Below, one piece after another: positions 53,745 through 64,000 of a DNA stretch of 64,000 bases. Within the stretch, counting starts at the first letter, position 1; each line of letters opens with the position of its first letter. The stretch is from Cyanodermella asteris (Eukaryota; Ascomycota; Lecanoromycetes; Ostropales; Stictidaceae), in NCBI GenBank assembly GCA_900618795.1, contig UYJD01000012.1:398855-462854 (forward strand), in the 5' to 3' direction. Under the pieces are notes generated by a model, which ran no database searches, was not told the origin of the DNA, and was given only the letters and a program-made list of their open reading frames with translations. Position numbers and translations under genes: made by a program.

Positions 53745-53879
53745 TTGTCTATTATCAATGGCGCCAGATGGGTTGCTACCTCGTCGAAGCCGAAATCGAC
53801 CTTACACATCAATCACGATTGATGCCAAGCTTCGTTGCCGACGCACTTGAAAAGGACGAACTGATCCCGTGAGGCCACA

Positions 53880-54760
53880 AGAGACGGGTCTCGACGGCAG
53901 TGAAGGAATTCCTGGCAGGCTTACACTCACCACATGCCAACAAACTCACTTTGGCTTGTCCAATCCAAGTCGTTGGGAATCACAGTCGCTCGGAATTCTT
54001 CTACATCTCGGAAAATAGCGTCTCGACTACGACCGCCGAGTCGAAGCTTCCGGCGCGCGCCATAATGGCTGCAGTTTGGGAGGCCGTCTCGCTCAATTCA
54101 CGCGTCACTGTTCTGAATCTTGCCGATGTCATCGCCATCTCATTATCGACGCTTCACGGGAAGAAGCTCACAGATCCCCTGTCTCAACTCATGGACTTGG
54201 ACACCAGCTTGATCGAAGTGGACGAAGAGCAAGGGACGCGTACCATGAGCTTATTACAACCATGGAGGAAAAGTTCTTACGACATTCAGCGAAGAGCCTC
54301 AAAATGTGAAGCTACTTCCAGCTCATTCCGGGCCCCTACCAGCTCCAGAGTACCTCAATCTCAGCGACTGCTTCATCTGTCCCGCGGTGGTGGGCTTCAT
54401 AGACAAAGACAAGGGGTCTTCACGCGAATGACTGCTCCACTGTGTTGCACAGTCTCGCGGCACCGCTCGCTGTCGTTGGCAGGATTTTCTCTCCGACCTT
54501 AACAGATGTGAGGTTGAATTAACCAAGTTGATGGTAGATCCTTGGCGCATACCCGATGACGAGGTAAGGATCAACGAAAGCTCAGGTGGGGTTTTCTTTT
54601 CTTACCCCTAAGTGAAGGACTTTTCAGAGCTCATAGATGACTTTGGCTTTGCACTACAGGCAAAAGTAGATGGCCAAGACGCCGCAGCGTACGCCGACTT
54701 GATGCGGACAATACAATCGAATTCATACAATTTCCAGGCCTCATAAATGGATCGATGGGA
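53880..54760 (+). pseudogene. Broken gene of unknown family
   Basis: Protein-like stretches occur in order but in different frames: KEFLAGLHSPHANKLTLACP near 53900, VWEAVSLNSRVTVLNLADVI near 54080, YLNLSDCFICPAVVGFIDKD near 54350 and LIDDFGFALQAKVDGQDAAA near 54630. More pieces may extend to the left (from about 53650) and the right (to about 55300). Several breaks separate them and splicing does not rejoin them in frame. I do not recognise the family. Confidence 0.5.
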
Positions 54761-55923
54761 CGTGAAAAGACACCGGCGCCTTACCACAACCCCAACTACC
54801 TGTGTATTGGGGCCAGCCCCCTATCATACTATTGCGTTGGGCTCTCAGCCAGCCGGTAGATGCCCAACCAGCTTTTGACACTATCAACCGTGACTACGAA
54901 TTGGCTTTACGGAGGTGCTGTCAGGTAGCCGGAGGCCTGGCTGGTAGAAGTTCATGACATTCCAGCTCTCTCAAACAGCTTACAAGACAATTGCTTCTAC
55001 TCTGCTATCCTCAACGCTTCCCTTCAAGCCATTTGAGTAACAACGGAAACATCTTGCGATACAAATTTCAAGAGCCACGAGTTTTGAGCGAGACGAAGCC
55101 AAATGTCGAGTTCCACAGGACATTACCTCAGTGCCTTTTGCGACCACCCTCTGTGACACCGAGCGAGTTGCCTTTGCATATTCCTGCGAACACTAAGTGC
55201 AAGCCTTGCATTGGGACCGCGATACTGACCGCACTCGTCGGTAATGGATTTCCTGCGATCCTTTTCAGCTCCGATCGTATTCATCGAATTCCACTGCATA
55301 CTTCTCTGTTACGTTAGGGGGACACGGCTTCTGCGTTCTTTGGTACGTTGGACACCATGCCAAAACGATATATCGATAGTGCCCGCACTTCCATGATGTG
55401 AAACTGTGATCACACATCCTGTGAATCACCGCTTATTGATAGACGAGCAACTGAGTCGTTGAGGCCAGCCTGAGTGCAAGCTTGAATGAACGTCACTACC
55501 AAGGATATGATGAAAGAAGTGGCAAGTCGAAAGACTGCAGTCGCGCTGACAGAATGTGGCAGCCAACAAATATATGTACGGACATGATCTTAAGGACATG
55601 ATCTGTGATCGATGACCAGGGGGTGCATGGCGGCTTGTTGGCGGGTGCCAATTTTCACAAGTCGCTCGATCGGTTAAGGCCCAAAACGGCCAGGGTGCAG
55701 CTAGACAACAAACAACTTTGATGGGAATGAGCCGAAACTCCTAATGGTTCGTTGCAGCTCTCGAATGCCATTCGAGGAAGACACGCAACAAATTGAAAGC
55801 ACATATTGATCCAAGTGTAATTCAAAATGAAAGTGCCAAAGCACCATGCAATCACATGCTCTGCAGACCTTAGCGATTTTTTCTGCATGGTGGGAGACTC
55901 GCAAGGTCATCTCATTTGATCGA
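54761..55923. other. Decayed or non-coding region
   Basis: Possible further pieces of the broken gene up to about 55317. Then nothing that I can name. Confidence 0.4.
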
Positions 55924-56442
55924 CTAGCCAAAGAATGTTTCACAGATCTTCGCCAATCTAAGCTCTGAGTCAGTCTTAGTCTTGATCTCTGCGAGTGAGG
56001 CCATGAACCTCCTGATCTCTTTCTCGCTGCTGCCCTCAATATCATCATACATTTTTTCCAGCCAGTTTCCTATATGCAAATTGCCATCAATCACCTCGCC
56101 CTTCCACTCGTCCACAATCTTTGTCAAGCTTGACAGTACCACTCCCGAGTTCTCTTCGACACGCCTGATGTCCCGACAAATCTTGTACAGAAAGCCCTCG
56201 AACTGAATGCGAGAGCTCCAATTCGTTGCTTCCGTTGTCCACTTGTTGACCAGTCCCGCCGCTGCAGAAAAACGTGCAACCTCGACTTGAGGATGTTGTA
56301 GACCCTCGCAGAGTGCTCTGTTGCCTAACGCTCGAAGCTTCTTGGTGGTCGACCAAGGTCTTGGCACATCCTTAACGGCCTTGCAGGATTGAATGCTGCT
56401 GAAGTCATCTGTAGACATCTCGAGTATCTGATCAAGATTCAT
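55924..56442 (-). CDS. Helical protein, unknown, with a decayed neighbour copy
   Basis: A single exon of 172 aa starting MNLDQILEMSTDDFSSIQSC. It is all-helical by appearance (ALCEGLQHPQVEVARFSAAA, GFLYKICRDIRRVEENSG). A mutated copy of its middle lies at about 56950-57200, so the gene was duplicated. No family recognised. Confidence 0.6.
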   Translation of the reverse strand: MNLDQILEMSTDDFSSIQSCKAVKDVPRPWSTTKKLRALGNRALCEGLQHPQVEVARFSAAAGLVNKWTTEATNWSSRIQFEGFLYKICRDIRRVEENSGVVLSSLTKIVDEWKGEVIDGNLHIGNWLEKMYDDIEGSSEKEIRRFMASLAEIKTKTDSELRLAKICETFFG

Positions 56443-57363
56443 GAGTGTGATCTTGAACCTGTGTAATTAATATAGCCAGCTCAACATTGGTCGAATGGGA
56501 TTGCCGTACGCTTGAGAGTTTCTATGCTTTGATGACACGGAGATGGTCAATCTGGCGAATTTGGCTCAGTGAGGTTTTAGCAAAGAACAATACAAAACTT
56601 GGCCAGGAAGAAACGAACGGGGTCTTTAAATAGTCACTCCACTGTCCGCGTTGAGCAATGGCAGTGTTTACTCGACAACGGAGAGCTTAAAGAGTGAAGG
56701 TCTTCCTGAGACCGCCACTTGTAATTGCATTTTGTATTCCCAATCGGCGAAAAAGATCAGCCTCTCATATACCTGTCCATAGTTAGACTATAGTGTTGTG
56801 CAGCAGTCACAACCTCTCGTGAATCTTCCACACCAATAGGTCGTCTAAATGTCTTCGTGCAAACGGAAATACTAGTTAGTGTTAGTGAGGCTAACCGTAT
56901 ATTCCAACGACCTGCTCGAGTATTATCGAACAAATATCCACTTAAGCTTTACGAGTAAAGCCAGAACCCTCCTAATCACTTCCTCGCTGGGCCTGCAAAT
57001 CGTCATTGACCACCTCGCTCCTCCGCTGGTCCACCATCTTGTTAAGCTCGACGATACCGCTTCCTACTTCTCTTTGGCACGCCCGATATCCTCGTAAGCA
57101 TATCTAGCAAATCCTTGGATTGAATGCAGAATTCCCCACTTGTGATTGCGGTTGCGCACTGGTGCTGATCCCGCATGTCCGAGATTTCGACGATCACGTA
57201 AGCTAGGATTACGCTAGTCCGAAGCAAAATCTATGTGTAGAAACGGGCAGCAGTGCAGATCCTATGGCCCCTCCATTCCCCCCATCAACAAACTTGCACC
57301 CGTCCTACGACAGCGCGCCTCTTTCAGCAATACCCATCATTCAATTCTCGACGTCGTCAAGAC
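56443..57363. other. Intergenic with decayed duplicate
   Basis: Contains the relic at 56950-57200 and the promoters of the flanking genes. Confidence 0.5.
56950..57200 (-). pseudogene. Relic duplicate of the 172-aa helical protein gene
   Basis: On the plus strand, segments such as TTGACCACCTCGCTC and ATTGAATGCAGAATTC align in order with TCAATCACCTCGCCC and ACTGAATGCGAGAGCTC of the intact gene at 56080-56230. Identity by eye is roughly 60-70 percent with small gaps, and no frame stays open. Many differences are transitions, which could reflect repeat-induced point mutation, but that was not counted. Confidence 0.65.
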
Positions 57364-57672
57364 ATGAGCGAAGTAGGTTTGTGTTGTCAAAATCATGGCC
57401 AAAAAGCTGATGTTCTGAAGGATAGCGACGATTACAGCCAATGGCAAATTGTCAAGAACATCCGCATTCTGCCACCATCGGACCGCAAGAGATGGTTTCG
57501 CATCCAAGCCAAACAGCTGGATATATATGATCCGGATGCAGTCAAATTTGATCCGCACTATCCGGCTGAGGCGGAGACCTTCGCGGTGGAGGCAGGTCAC
57601 AAAGTCAGGATTATTGTTGGCGGATTTGAAGAGGTTCAGGAGCCGGAACCGTCACATGAGAGAGCTACCTGA
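57364..57672 (+). CDS. Small protein, unknown
   Basis: 102 aa from MSEVGLCCQNHGQK. The open frame starts earlier (57253), but the longer form begins without an ATG and its sequence there looks non-coding. Mixed charged, with RKRWFRIQAKQLDIYDPDAV. The 3' end overlaps the next gene's 3' end by 21 bp. No family recognised. Confidence 0.5.
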   Translation: MSEVGLCCQNHGQKADVLKDSDDYSQWQIVKNIRILPPSDRKRWFRIQAKQLDIYDPDAVKFDPHYPAEAETFAVEAGHKVRIIVGGFEEVQEPEPSHERAT

Positions 57673-59014
57673 CTGCATATTGAGCTCTTGTATCAAGTCG
57701 GCCCCTGCAAATTGCCCAATTCGGAAGCTCAAGGTCACGTCCTCTTCCGGCATCGTTGACACAATCACTGTCACACATGCAGTCGTGTCTGCAAATGCAG
57801 CTTCTTCCTTCTGCCACTGTTTGCTCCCGACGACAGCCTCTAATGCCCGATTCAATACCGACTCCAGTGCCTCTTTCGATCGCACACCAAGAGAAAAGGC
57901 GTGCATCGGGTATCTTCCAATATCTCCCTGACACCGTTGGGTCGGAGTGTGGGAACGATCGTTATCGCCTTCTTCTGCACTGTTGTTTGGAGGTGGCAGA
58001 TGGTTGAATGGTGCAGAAGTCGTGGGGTCGATACTTGTTGCGCTCTCGTGAAGCTCATGAGTACTTGTTGTATTTTCATTCTCCACAGCCAGTCCAACAT
58101 TGTTCTGGGAGCAGTCTTCACACTGGCACAAGCCTGTTTGCAGATAGCCAAGGGTCTTTTCAAGGTAACATAAACTAATGATCCTCAGCGACACATTGCA
58201 CGATTGTTGCGTTTTGACATACGTGAAAAGTCTTTCGAAGACCTCGAAAAGGATCTGAGGCATGTAAAATGCCCTTGCATGTTCGAACCAGCGTTTTGGT
58301 GGCGTATTGGAGATGAGGGCTGCAGTGATCTGGTGACCGGTTGCGACCGAGTTGGCGCAGTATGCTCTGTCGTATACCGAAGGCGCGACTCCCACTGTGC
58401 AATCATTAGCCATGACCATCAACTAGAATTGAAATCTTACACAGGAATGGTATATCGAAGGCCATTTCTTCCCACCCTTCCCTCGACAGTCTATCGACCA
58501 GTTTGTGACACCAGTGTGTAGCATTTAAAAGCCTTTTGAGGTATTTCTCAGATACCGCAGAGCCATCTTGTGCCCTTGGCACATACTTTACGAGCTCTCC
58601 AAGTTCGAAGCCTTGGTCGCGAAGCACCTGACACATTGAGACACGAACGACTTTGCGAAAAGCATTCAGGTGCTTGTAATAGATTTCGTCCCGTTCTTCG
58701 GCCTGTGCCCATTGCACGTAAGAATGAGAAATGTCGCGAAGTCGGGTCGACCTGTCCCCGATCGCGCTTGGGGAGATCAAGAGCTCAGCATGAATGTATG
58801 GTTTCCGGCCCAGAATCAACTCTCGAGTGGCGTCCCGCGACTCGAGGCTGTCAATGTGCAAAATCTGGTACTGAGCGGCAAACTCTGACTGGCGTGGGAG
58901 AGATTTCAATAGTGCTGAGGTAGCCTGGAGCTGCTTCACGGGATACGACGTGTCACCTTCATTATCCTGTGAGCTTCTCTTCCGCTTCCGTTGGGGTTGT
59001 GTTGGAGCGATCAT
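57652..59014 (-). CDS. Nuclear-type protein of unknown family
   Basis: Three exons (58441-59014, 58223-58394, 57652-58174) with introns of 46 and 48 nt encode 422 aa. The ATG follows a stretch without coding look and gives MIAPTQPQRKRKRSSQDNEG, with a clear basic nuclear-localisation-type motif. The central region is helical (YYKHLNAFRKVVRVSMCQVL). A CxCxxC (LCQCEDC) follows, then a Ser/Thr-rich linker and a conserved-looking C-terminal block (SKEALESVLNRALEAVVGSK). The second intron is in frame, so it could be retained, but its GTATGT donor is strong. No family recognised. Confidence 0.65.
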
Positions 59015-59648
59015 GGTGTTGATAAAAGAAAGTAAGATGAAGAGAACTCGAATGTTGAAGAAGTGTGAGGGAAGGGCAGTTGGCAGGCCTACTGATCGAT
59101 CAGAACACGTATCCGTCATATGACTCGTTTCAGCCTTACTGATGATCATTGGCGCCAGCACTGCAACCAATAATCGAGCCCCGGGTGAGCGTGGAACGCG
59201 GGTTCCGTCGTCCAATAATGAACGGTCGAGATGAATCACTAAAACTCCACTGTCTGACAGGACGCGACGCAATGCAAATGTAGTCCTGTTGATCGAACCA
59301 GCCAGGAGCGTCTCCACTTTGCGCACGAAACCAATCGTGTTGCTTGCCAAAGGAGATTGAGTTGTTCATGCCCAATGGACTGGCAAGGCTATGCAACCGT
59401 GCGCTCGCTGAATGGCGACGGAACTGACTCTGCTCATCTTCACAGCGCTTACTTGTACTTTGAGCCGGGAGCCTGTCAAAAATTGTTGTGTTCGAATTGC
59501 GTACTCATGTGGCCTCATTTGCGCTGGGCCGACGAAGTCGCAATTCGTGGACAATGGAATATATGAAGTCCGCATCTCGACCAATCCATTCCTCAGCAGC
59601 TCTTATGTGCGTTCCCCTCCTCCTTGTGTCACCTTGCTTCTGCCAGAT
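59015..59648. other. Intergenic, shared promoter
   Basis: Between two divergent genes. Frames run through it on both strands without ATG-supported coding. Confidence 0.4.
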
Positions 59649-60706
59649 ATGTCGTTGTCATTGGAGGTGTCAATTTCTTATCTATGTCTCGGAATATCGG
59701 TTGTTTATTTCGCTGTCCATCTCTATGATTGGATCTCGTTGTTCAGCGTCCGTGGCCAGTATTGGCCTTGCAGGGCGAGTTTGCGGCGACTGGGAGCTCA
59801 ATTGCTGTGTATCTCCATCACCGCTATCTTCACGGGCTGCTACAGCGCCCTCGGGAGTGATCCCTCCACGTGGCTGGTGTTTGGCCTCCTCGGCTGCTAT
59901 GTCACTGCGATTCAAGAGGTCCGTTCTTTGCAGCTATCAGGAATCGGCGTTGACTTGTGCAGATCAATCTGTTCTGTGCATTCCCTGATATGCAAGGACA
60001 GCGGCTTGCTCTGTGCGCCTTCGCCTGCATTTCGACTGGCTTCAGGTAAGATCACCAACCCCCAGTAAATGGCAAAACTAATTTGGAGAAGTGCAACAGC
60101 CCCTGCGTGCAACGCAAATGTTGTGTTGGGCCAGGTCGCACATTCTTTGTTCTACTTGGCTGCAGGTTTCTTTTACTTCACCGCGTCAAGGCCATTGGGC
60201 AAGCAGCAACGGACTCCTGCACAGCGAGCCACATTGTTCCTGTCCGTTGCAGCAACTTTGACAGGCATTTGTATCATGGTCCTTGTCCTCTACTCAACTA
60301 TCCAGGGCACCCAATTCTTATTGGCAGTAAGGGTATTGGAACCATCTGTGCTTCGCTGCTGATGCAACACTTCTAGGCTCTGCAGGGCGTCGTAACGGTG
60401 TCCTTGTTGGTGCATCAGTCTCGAAGAGCTTTCGCTTTTGTGTCAAAGCATCGGAAGCATCGCGAAGCTGTCGAGCAGCCTAGCTTTCAGCCGCAGCAAC
60501 GGCGGCGGCGGCGCCACACGGAAACCCGATCTGATCCAGCAAACTCGTCAGACCGGATGCAGTCTCCAAGCGAAAATGTGATCTCTGACGCTCAACCACC
60601 AGCGGTCAGACAGAGCCAAAGTCTGAGTGGGGCATCAATGCAAGCTGTTGACGATGATAATGCGTGCGGCCCCGAGGTTCATTGCACAATCGGAAAAGCT
60701 GTTTGA
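59649..60706 (+). CDS. Probable seven-transmembrane protein
   Basis: Four exons (59649-59918, 59963-60045, 60092-60326, 60377-60706) with introns of 44, 46 and 50 nt encode 305 aa. About seven hydrophobic segments are visible: VSISYLCLGISVVYFAVHLY, LLCISITAIFTGCYSAL, TWLVFGLLGCYVTAI, LALCAFACISTGF, LGQVAHSLFYLAAGFFYF, LSVAATLTGICIMVLVLY and LQGVVTVSLLV. The C-terminal tail is Arg/Gln- and Ser-rich and cytosol-like. The layout suggests a receptor-type or small transporter-like membrane protein; no family signature was identified. The acceptor of intron 2 was chosen because it keeps the hydrophobic frame and follows a good AACTAAT branch. Confidence 0.65.
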
Positions 60707-61396
60707 ATCAAACAGTGTGCTGCGATCATTCCTCTTTTTGCCGTACAAAGTAAAAGTGTTGACGTCGATTTTTTGGTTAAACTGTGCATAGGGTCGGAGG
60801 TCATGAGCCTAACAACAGCCGCCCGTGCTCATCAACCAGGATGATCTCGAGGGTTGACGTTCTCCACCTCGACAGACCATGTTTTCGCGCTGTTTCAAAC
60901 TCTAGGCTGCTTGGCCCCTGCCATGCGTTGCGTATGCTCCGCTACGTCTAAGACCCAATTCTGGAGTCTGGCCTCATGGCGATGAGGAAACGAAAGCCGA
61001 TCCAATAGCGTGAGACATTTTCCCGCGTCTGCCGAGCGAGAAATCTGGTGAAAGGATAAATTCATCATGATTTAGAATAGTGTTGCAGTAGTCTAATCGA
61101 GAAGCAAGAATAAGGTGTTCCAGGACAACAAAGTCTCATGCCTTGATGTGCCACTTCCTACCATCGCTATGGCCCCCTCTATCTTCCGGGCTTCTGACCG
61201 TGTCACAAAATTCCCATAGTATGGTAGTTTCCAATTTGACGCGTCAACCGCTTCGTTTAACGTAAAAGGGGAAATTCGATGAAATTGCCTGATCGCCGTA
61301 TAATAAAGATCTCTTCTTCCTCCAGCCTTCTCATTCCAAATACACACGTATCCAACAACAGTATACACAGACATTCCCCCAGCCGACGACGCGAAT
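60707..61396. other. Intergenic, no gene seen
   Basis: Nothing beyond short frames. Confidence 0.5.
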
Positions 61397-62162
61397 ATGG
61401 ATGAAAGACTCATGTTCCCTGATTGTGTATTGCCAAGCGGTGCAGCACCTTCAACTTCCGCGCAAGATGAGACGGCACGTAGGATTTTGCAACAGTTGTC
61501 GGAAATGGGTGAACCGGAGAAGGCCCACGAACGTTTTGATCATGCAATGTTCCAAGCACTGCATGAGAGTCTCGACCCGGAGGCACTAGCATGGCGAATT
61601 ATGAACGAAGACAGAAAAGCGGCTCTTGGAATCAACGACGGCAAAATTTTGGACCATCTAATTCAACTCTGCCGGAATGATTCACTTGACACGACCGTAC
61701 ATGGATGGAACGTGCGGTGCCAGAATCGAGGGGTGTTTGTTGGTGCAGCTTACAGAATAGTACCGGAATGGCAACAATCCATAGCCCAGATTAATAGAGT
61801 GAGTTCCTGGAATGAGTCGCGAGGACAAGACTGACGATTCGTGGATGCTATACGAGAACAAAGACTTCCAATCTGGTGTTCCCTTCAACAACGACCTGCC
61901 GCCAGAGGCGCAAATCAAGGAGTTGGAAATCAATAGTCTGACGATGCAGGCGCAACGCCGACCTGCTATTCCCTATCTACCGGAGTGGACGGCGCGTCAG
62001 GCCAGGAGGATCCACACTGAAGTGAGCGGTCTCAGATACGTCCTCAACCATGATCCCGGCGAGCTGACGGCTTTGCGGTCCCGTGACCGGGAAGACAATG
62101 CTGAAGGAGCTGTAACCACCGGGATGACGGTCCCGTTTGCCGCTTGTCTTGGTTGGCGCTAG
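61397..62162 (+). CDS. Unknown protein
   Basis: Two exons (61397-61798, 61857-62162) with a 58-nt intron (donor GTGAGT, branch CTGAC) encode 235 aa starting MDERLMFPDCVLPSG. The N-terminal half is helical (RFDHAMFQALHESLDPEALA), then HGWNVRCQNRGVFVGAAYRI. The C-terminal half is polar (IPYLPEWTARQARRIHTEVS). A piece of the 3' part (62017-62091) is repeated at 63123. No family recognised. Confidence 0.55.
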
Positions 62163-63335
62163 AGCACGAAGTCGGTGTTGAAGGAATTGAGAGTTGTATA
62201 GTCGTGGTAATGGATGGGTCCAGGGAATCATATTATTTTTGCTGTCATAGCTGCGATACCAGGTCTAGGGGAATAAGCTGAAATAACAGGTCATTTGCCG
62301 TGCAGCCCAACCACAATCAGCTCATTACCACCTTCAGCCTCGAATGGACCTACCTGGCGAGCTTCTGACCCTGATGCCCAGTTTCGAGACCGCCGAGCTA
62401 CTGGGCTTAGCGCAGCTCAGAGCACGCCCATCTGGTATCAGGGCATCAGTATAAATCAGTTCGTTTCGCTGGCCCTTCATCGCTTGTCTTTTTGTCAAGC
62501 ACATCCTGCAAATATTATTCAACACAAGACAAAATTGAACCACCTGTTTACCGCCATTCACACCTCACCAAGATGTGCGCGAGAGGACATTACGACACCA
62601 CTGGCGTACCGAAGCCAAAGCCCCCGCAGAAACCATAGACGACGTCGCGAAAGAGAGAGATCGGCTAGCGCGAGAGGAAACATGCATAAGGAGCGTTTTA
62701 CCACGTTGAGTCCATATTGTAAGTCTCAAATCCACCGACTTGGTGCCTGCCCACAAGACGAGCGCTGACAACTCCCGTCAGACACATAAAACTTTGCGGC
62801 ACGACGGTGGCAATAATTCTCGGAGACTGAGGGACGAAAGACTCACATGGCTTCATTGGTGAAACGAAAACGATAGGACAGAGTTTGGCAATCCCTCAAA
62901 CTTGTCATTTGTGTATAAATTTCAAAATGTTCGATTCCGAATCCACCAAAATCCAAATGTTGCTTTCAGCTGTATTCCGTCATGATCTGCTGTATTGCTG
63001 ATCTGGGACGGCTGTGGGGAAAATCAAATCTCCGAGCTCCAATGCAAGCGCTTTCAAATGCTAAAATGCTGGGGAAAATTCGGGAAGTATCAAATCCTTG
63101 AATCGTACCATGTCATCCGATTTTGAAGTGAGCGAACTCGGATACGTCCTCAATCATGATCCTGGTGTTAACCCGGCGCGCAGTCCGGGTCATTAATTTC
63201 CATTACAGCAGGACGCAGAAGGAGAAGTGCCTGCTAACAGAAGTATATAAATGCCAACGCCTGGCTTTACAAACCTTCAAAGTGCAGCAATTAAAGGCCT
63301 TTCAATCAGTTCACAATTGAGATCCTACCATTAAA
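62163..63335. other. Intergenic with a small duplicated relic
   Basis: No supported gene. A 157-codon plus frame at 62295-62768 shows no coding character. The right part includes the relic repeat. Confidence 0.4.
63123..63194 (+). repeat. Relic copy of the 3' coding part at 62017-62091
   Basis: GAAGTGAGCGAACTCGGATA followed by CGTCCTCAATCATGATCC matches GAAGTGAGCGGTCTCAGATA and CGTCCTCAACCATGATCC at 62019 and following. Similarity fades afterwards. A partial duplication of the neighbouring gene is the simplest reading. Confidence 0.8.
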
Positions 63336-63730
63336 ATGGCATCCAGAACTCCGCAATTGAGGAGGCAGAGCGCAACAGTCAGCGATCGCTGTTTGGATTG
63401 TGGCAAGCTGAACAATCGCGTAGGGTTCATAGCGCCATCCATTATGCACAAGTGGCTGACGACCTCCAGCCCAACGAGGACTTGTGCTCAGTCTGTGAAG
63501 CTGAAGTCGTCCAAAATGAAAGCGTCCGCAAAAACTGGCTAATGAAAATCTTTTACGCAACTGGCGGCAAGAGCGGCGAGCAAGGCCTGGATGGCGCAAT
63601 CGGCGAGGTAGAAACCGTGATCGAAAGGCATTTGCTCAACGAGCTAGGCCAAGGGAGTCAATCGGGGCAACCCTCAATTGAATCTTTGTATCAGCGATGG
63701 AGGACTGAGAAATCCAGATCCAGAGGTTAG
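63336..63730 (+). CDS. Small zinc-ribbon protein
   Basis: Two exons (63336-63419, 63470-63730) with a 50-nt intron (branch GCTGAC, acceptor CTCCAG) encode 114 aa starting MASRTPQLRRQSAT. Splicing brings together CLDCGKLNNR and PNEDLCSVCEAE, giving a CxxC..CxxC zinc ribbon, which strongly supports the intron. The rest is helical (GAIGEVETVIERHLLNELGQ) with a basic tail (TEKSRSRG). Function unknown; it may be a DNA- or protein-binding adaptor. Confidence 0.7.
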
Positions 63731-64000
63731 GGCGTCGTTGTAAACCAAGTTCAAGGCTCGAAATGCAGCATGCGGATGGAGGACATCCAGATATGGCTCG
63801 GAGCATAATGCTACCAAGAAATCAAGCAATCTGCCTTGCAAAATTCTTACGCACAATTGTCCTCGTTCAAGTGCTATTTGTCTGTGATAGATTTCAAGCT
63901 GCGATCGAAAGCGCCAATCATTTTGTCGTAGAGCACAGACGGGTTTCCATCGGGCAATCCAGTTCGTAGTGCGCCCTCAAGGAAAAGTATATTTCTCAAT

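Larger units (their letters stand above)
17313..64000 (+). mobile_element. Probable Starship-like giant transposon, 5' part
   Basis: A DUF3435 tyrosine recombinase faces inward at the left edge and is followed by DUF3723 (25.2-27.6 kb), a ferric reductase (30.4-32.2 kb) and a patatin-like phospholipase (39.2-42.0 kb). This combination is the recurring gene content reported for Starship elements. All these genes lie to the right of the recombinase, as expected for a captain at the 5' end. The left border lies somewhere in 16281-17312 and the right border is outside the window, so the given limits are a minimum and inferred. The alternative is a region of old cargo beside an unrelated recombinase gene. 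Confidence 0.55.

Noticed and set aside
62295-62768. 157-codon plus frame
   Set aside because: Low-complexity Arg/Ser/Pro content and no partner exon; likely non-coding.

Overview
This is nuclear DNA of a filamentous ascomycete (Pezizomycotina). Introns are 43-79 nt with GTRNGT-type donors and CTRAC-type branch points. Genes are dense on both strands, and the families are fungal: an HID1/dymeclin relative, DUF3723, DUF3435, Zn2Cys6 and fungal ferric reductase. Coding regions were assembled by hand from six-frame translations. Every multi-exon model below keeps frame across all its introns, but none is backed by transcripts.

Left part (1 to about 16.3 kb) looks like ordinary chromosome: the 5' part of an old-yellow-enzyme gene, an ankyrin protein, a mucin-like secreted protein, an NAD-dependent SDR, a peroxisomal acyl-CoA ligase ending in AKL, the conserved gene HID1, a broken alpha/beta-hydrolase gene and a class-C beta-lactamase-type hydrolase.

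From about 17.3 kb the character changes. A six-exon DUF3435 tyrosine recombinase of 769 aa, with an intact R..HxxR..H..Y signature, points rightwards. Behind it lie DUF3723, a ferric reductase and a patatin-like phospholipase, which together with such a recombinase ('captain') are the recurring cargo of Starship giant transposons. I read 17.3 kb to the right edge as the 5' portion of a Starship-like element or Starship-derived region of at least 46 kb. Its other end is not in the window.

The rest of the presumed cargo leans towards regulation: a JmjC-Ulp1 fusion (49.6-52.9 kb), a second JmjC-like protein with degraded metal ligands (33.8-35.9 kb), two repeat-rich chromodomain-like paralogues (43-48.5 kb), a protein with SUMO-interacting motifs (21.6 kb), an F-box protein, a Zn2Cys6 cluster fused to a hexapeptide acyltransferase, a pseudokinase, C2H2 and zinc-ribbon proteins, a probable 7-TM protein and many small coiled-coil or unknown proteins. 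Decayed duplicates, an 18-bp minisatellite, an 81-nt perfect palindrome and a 25-N gap in a poly-C run are also present.
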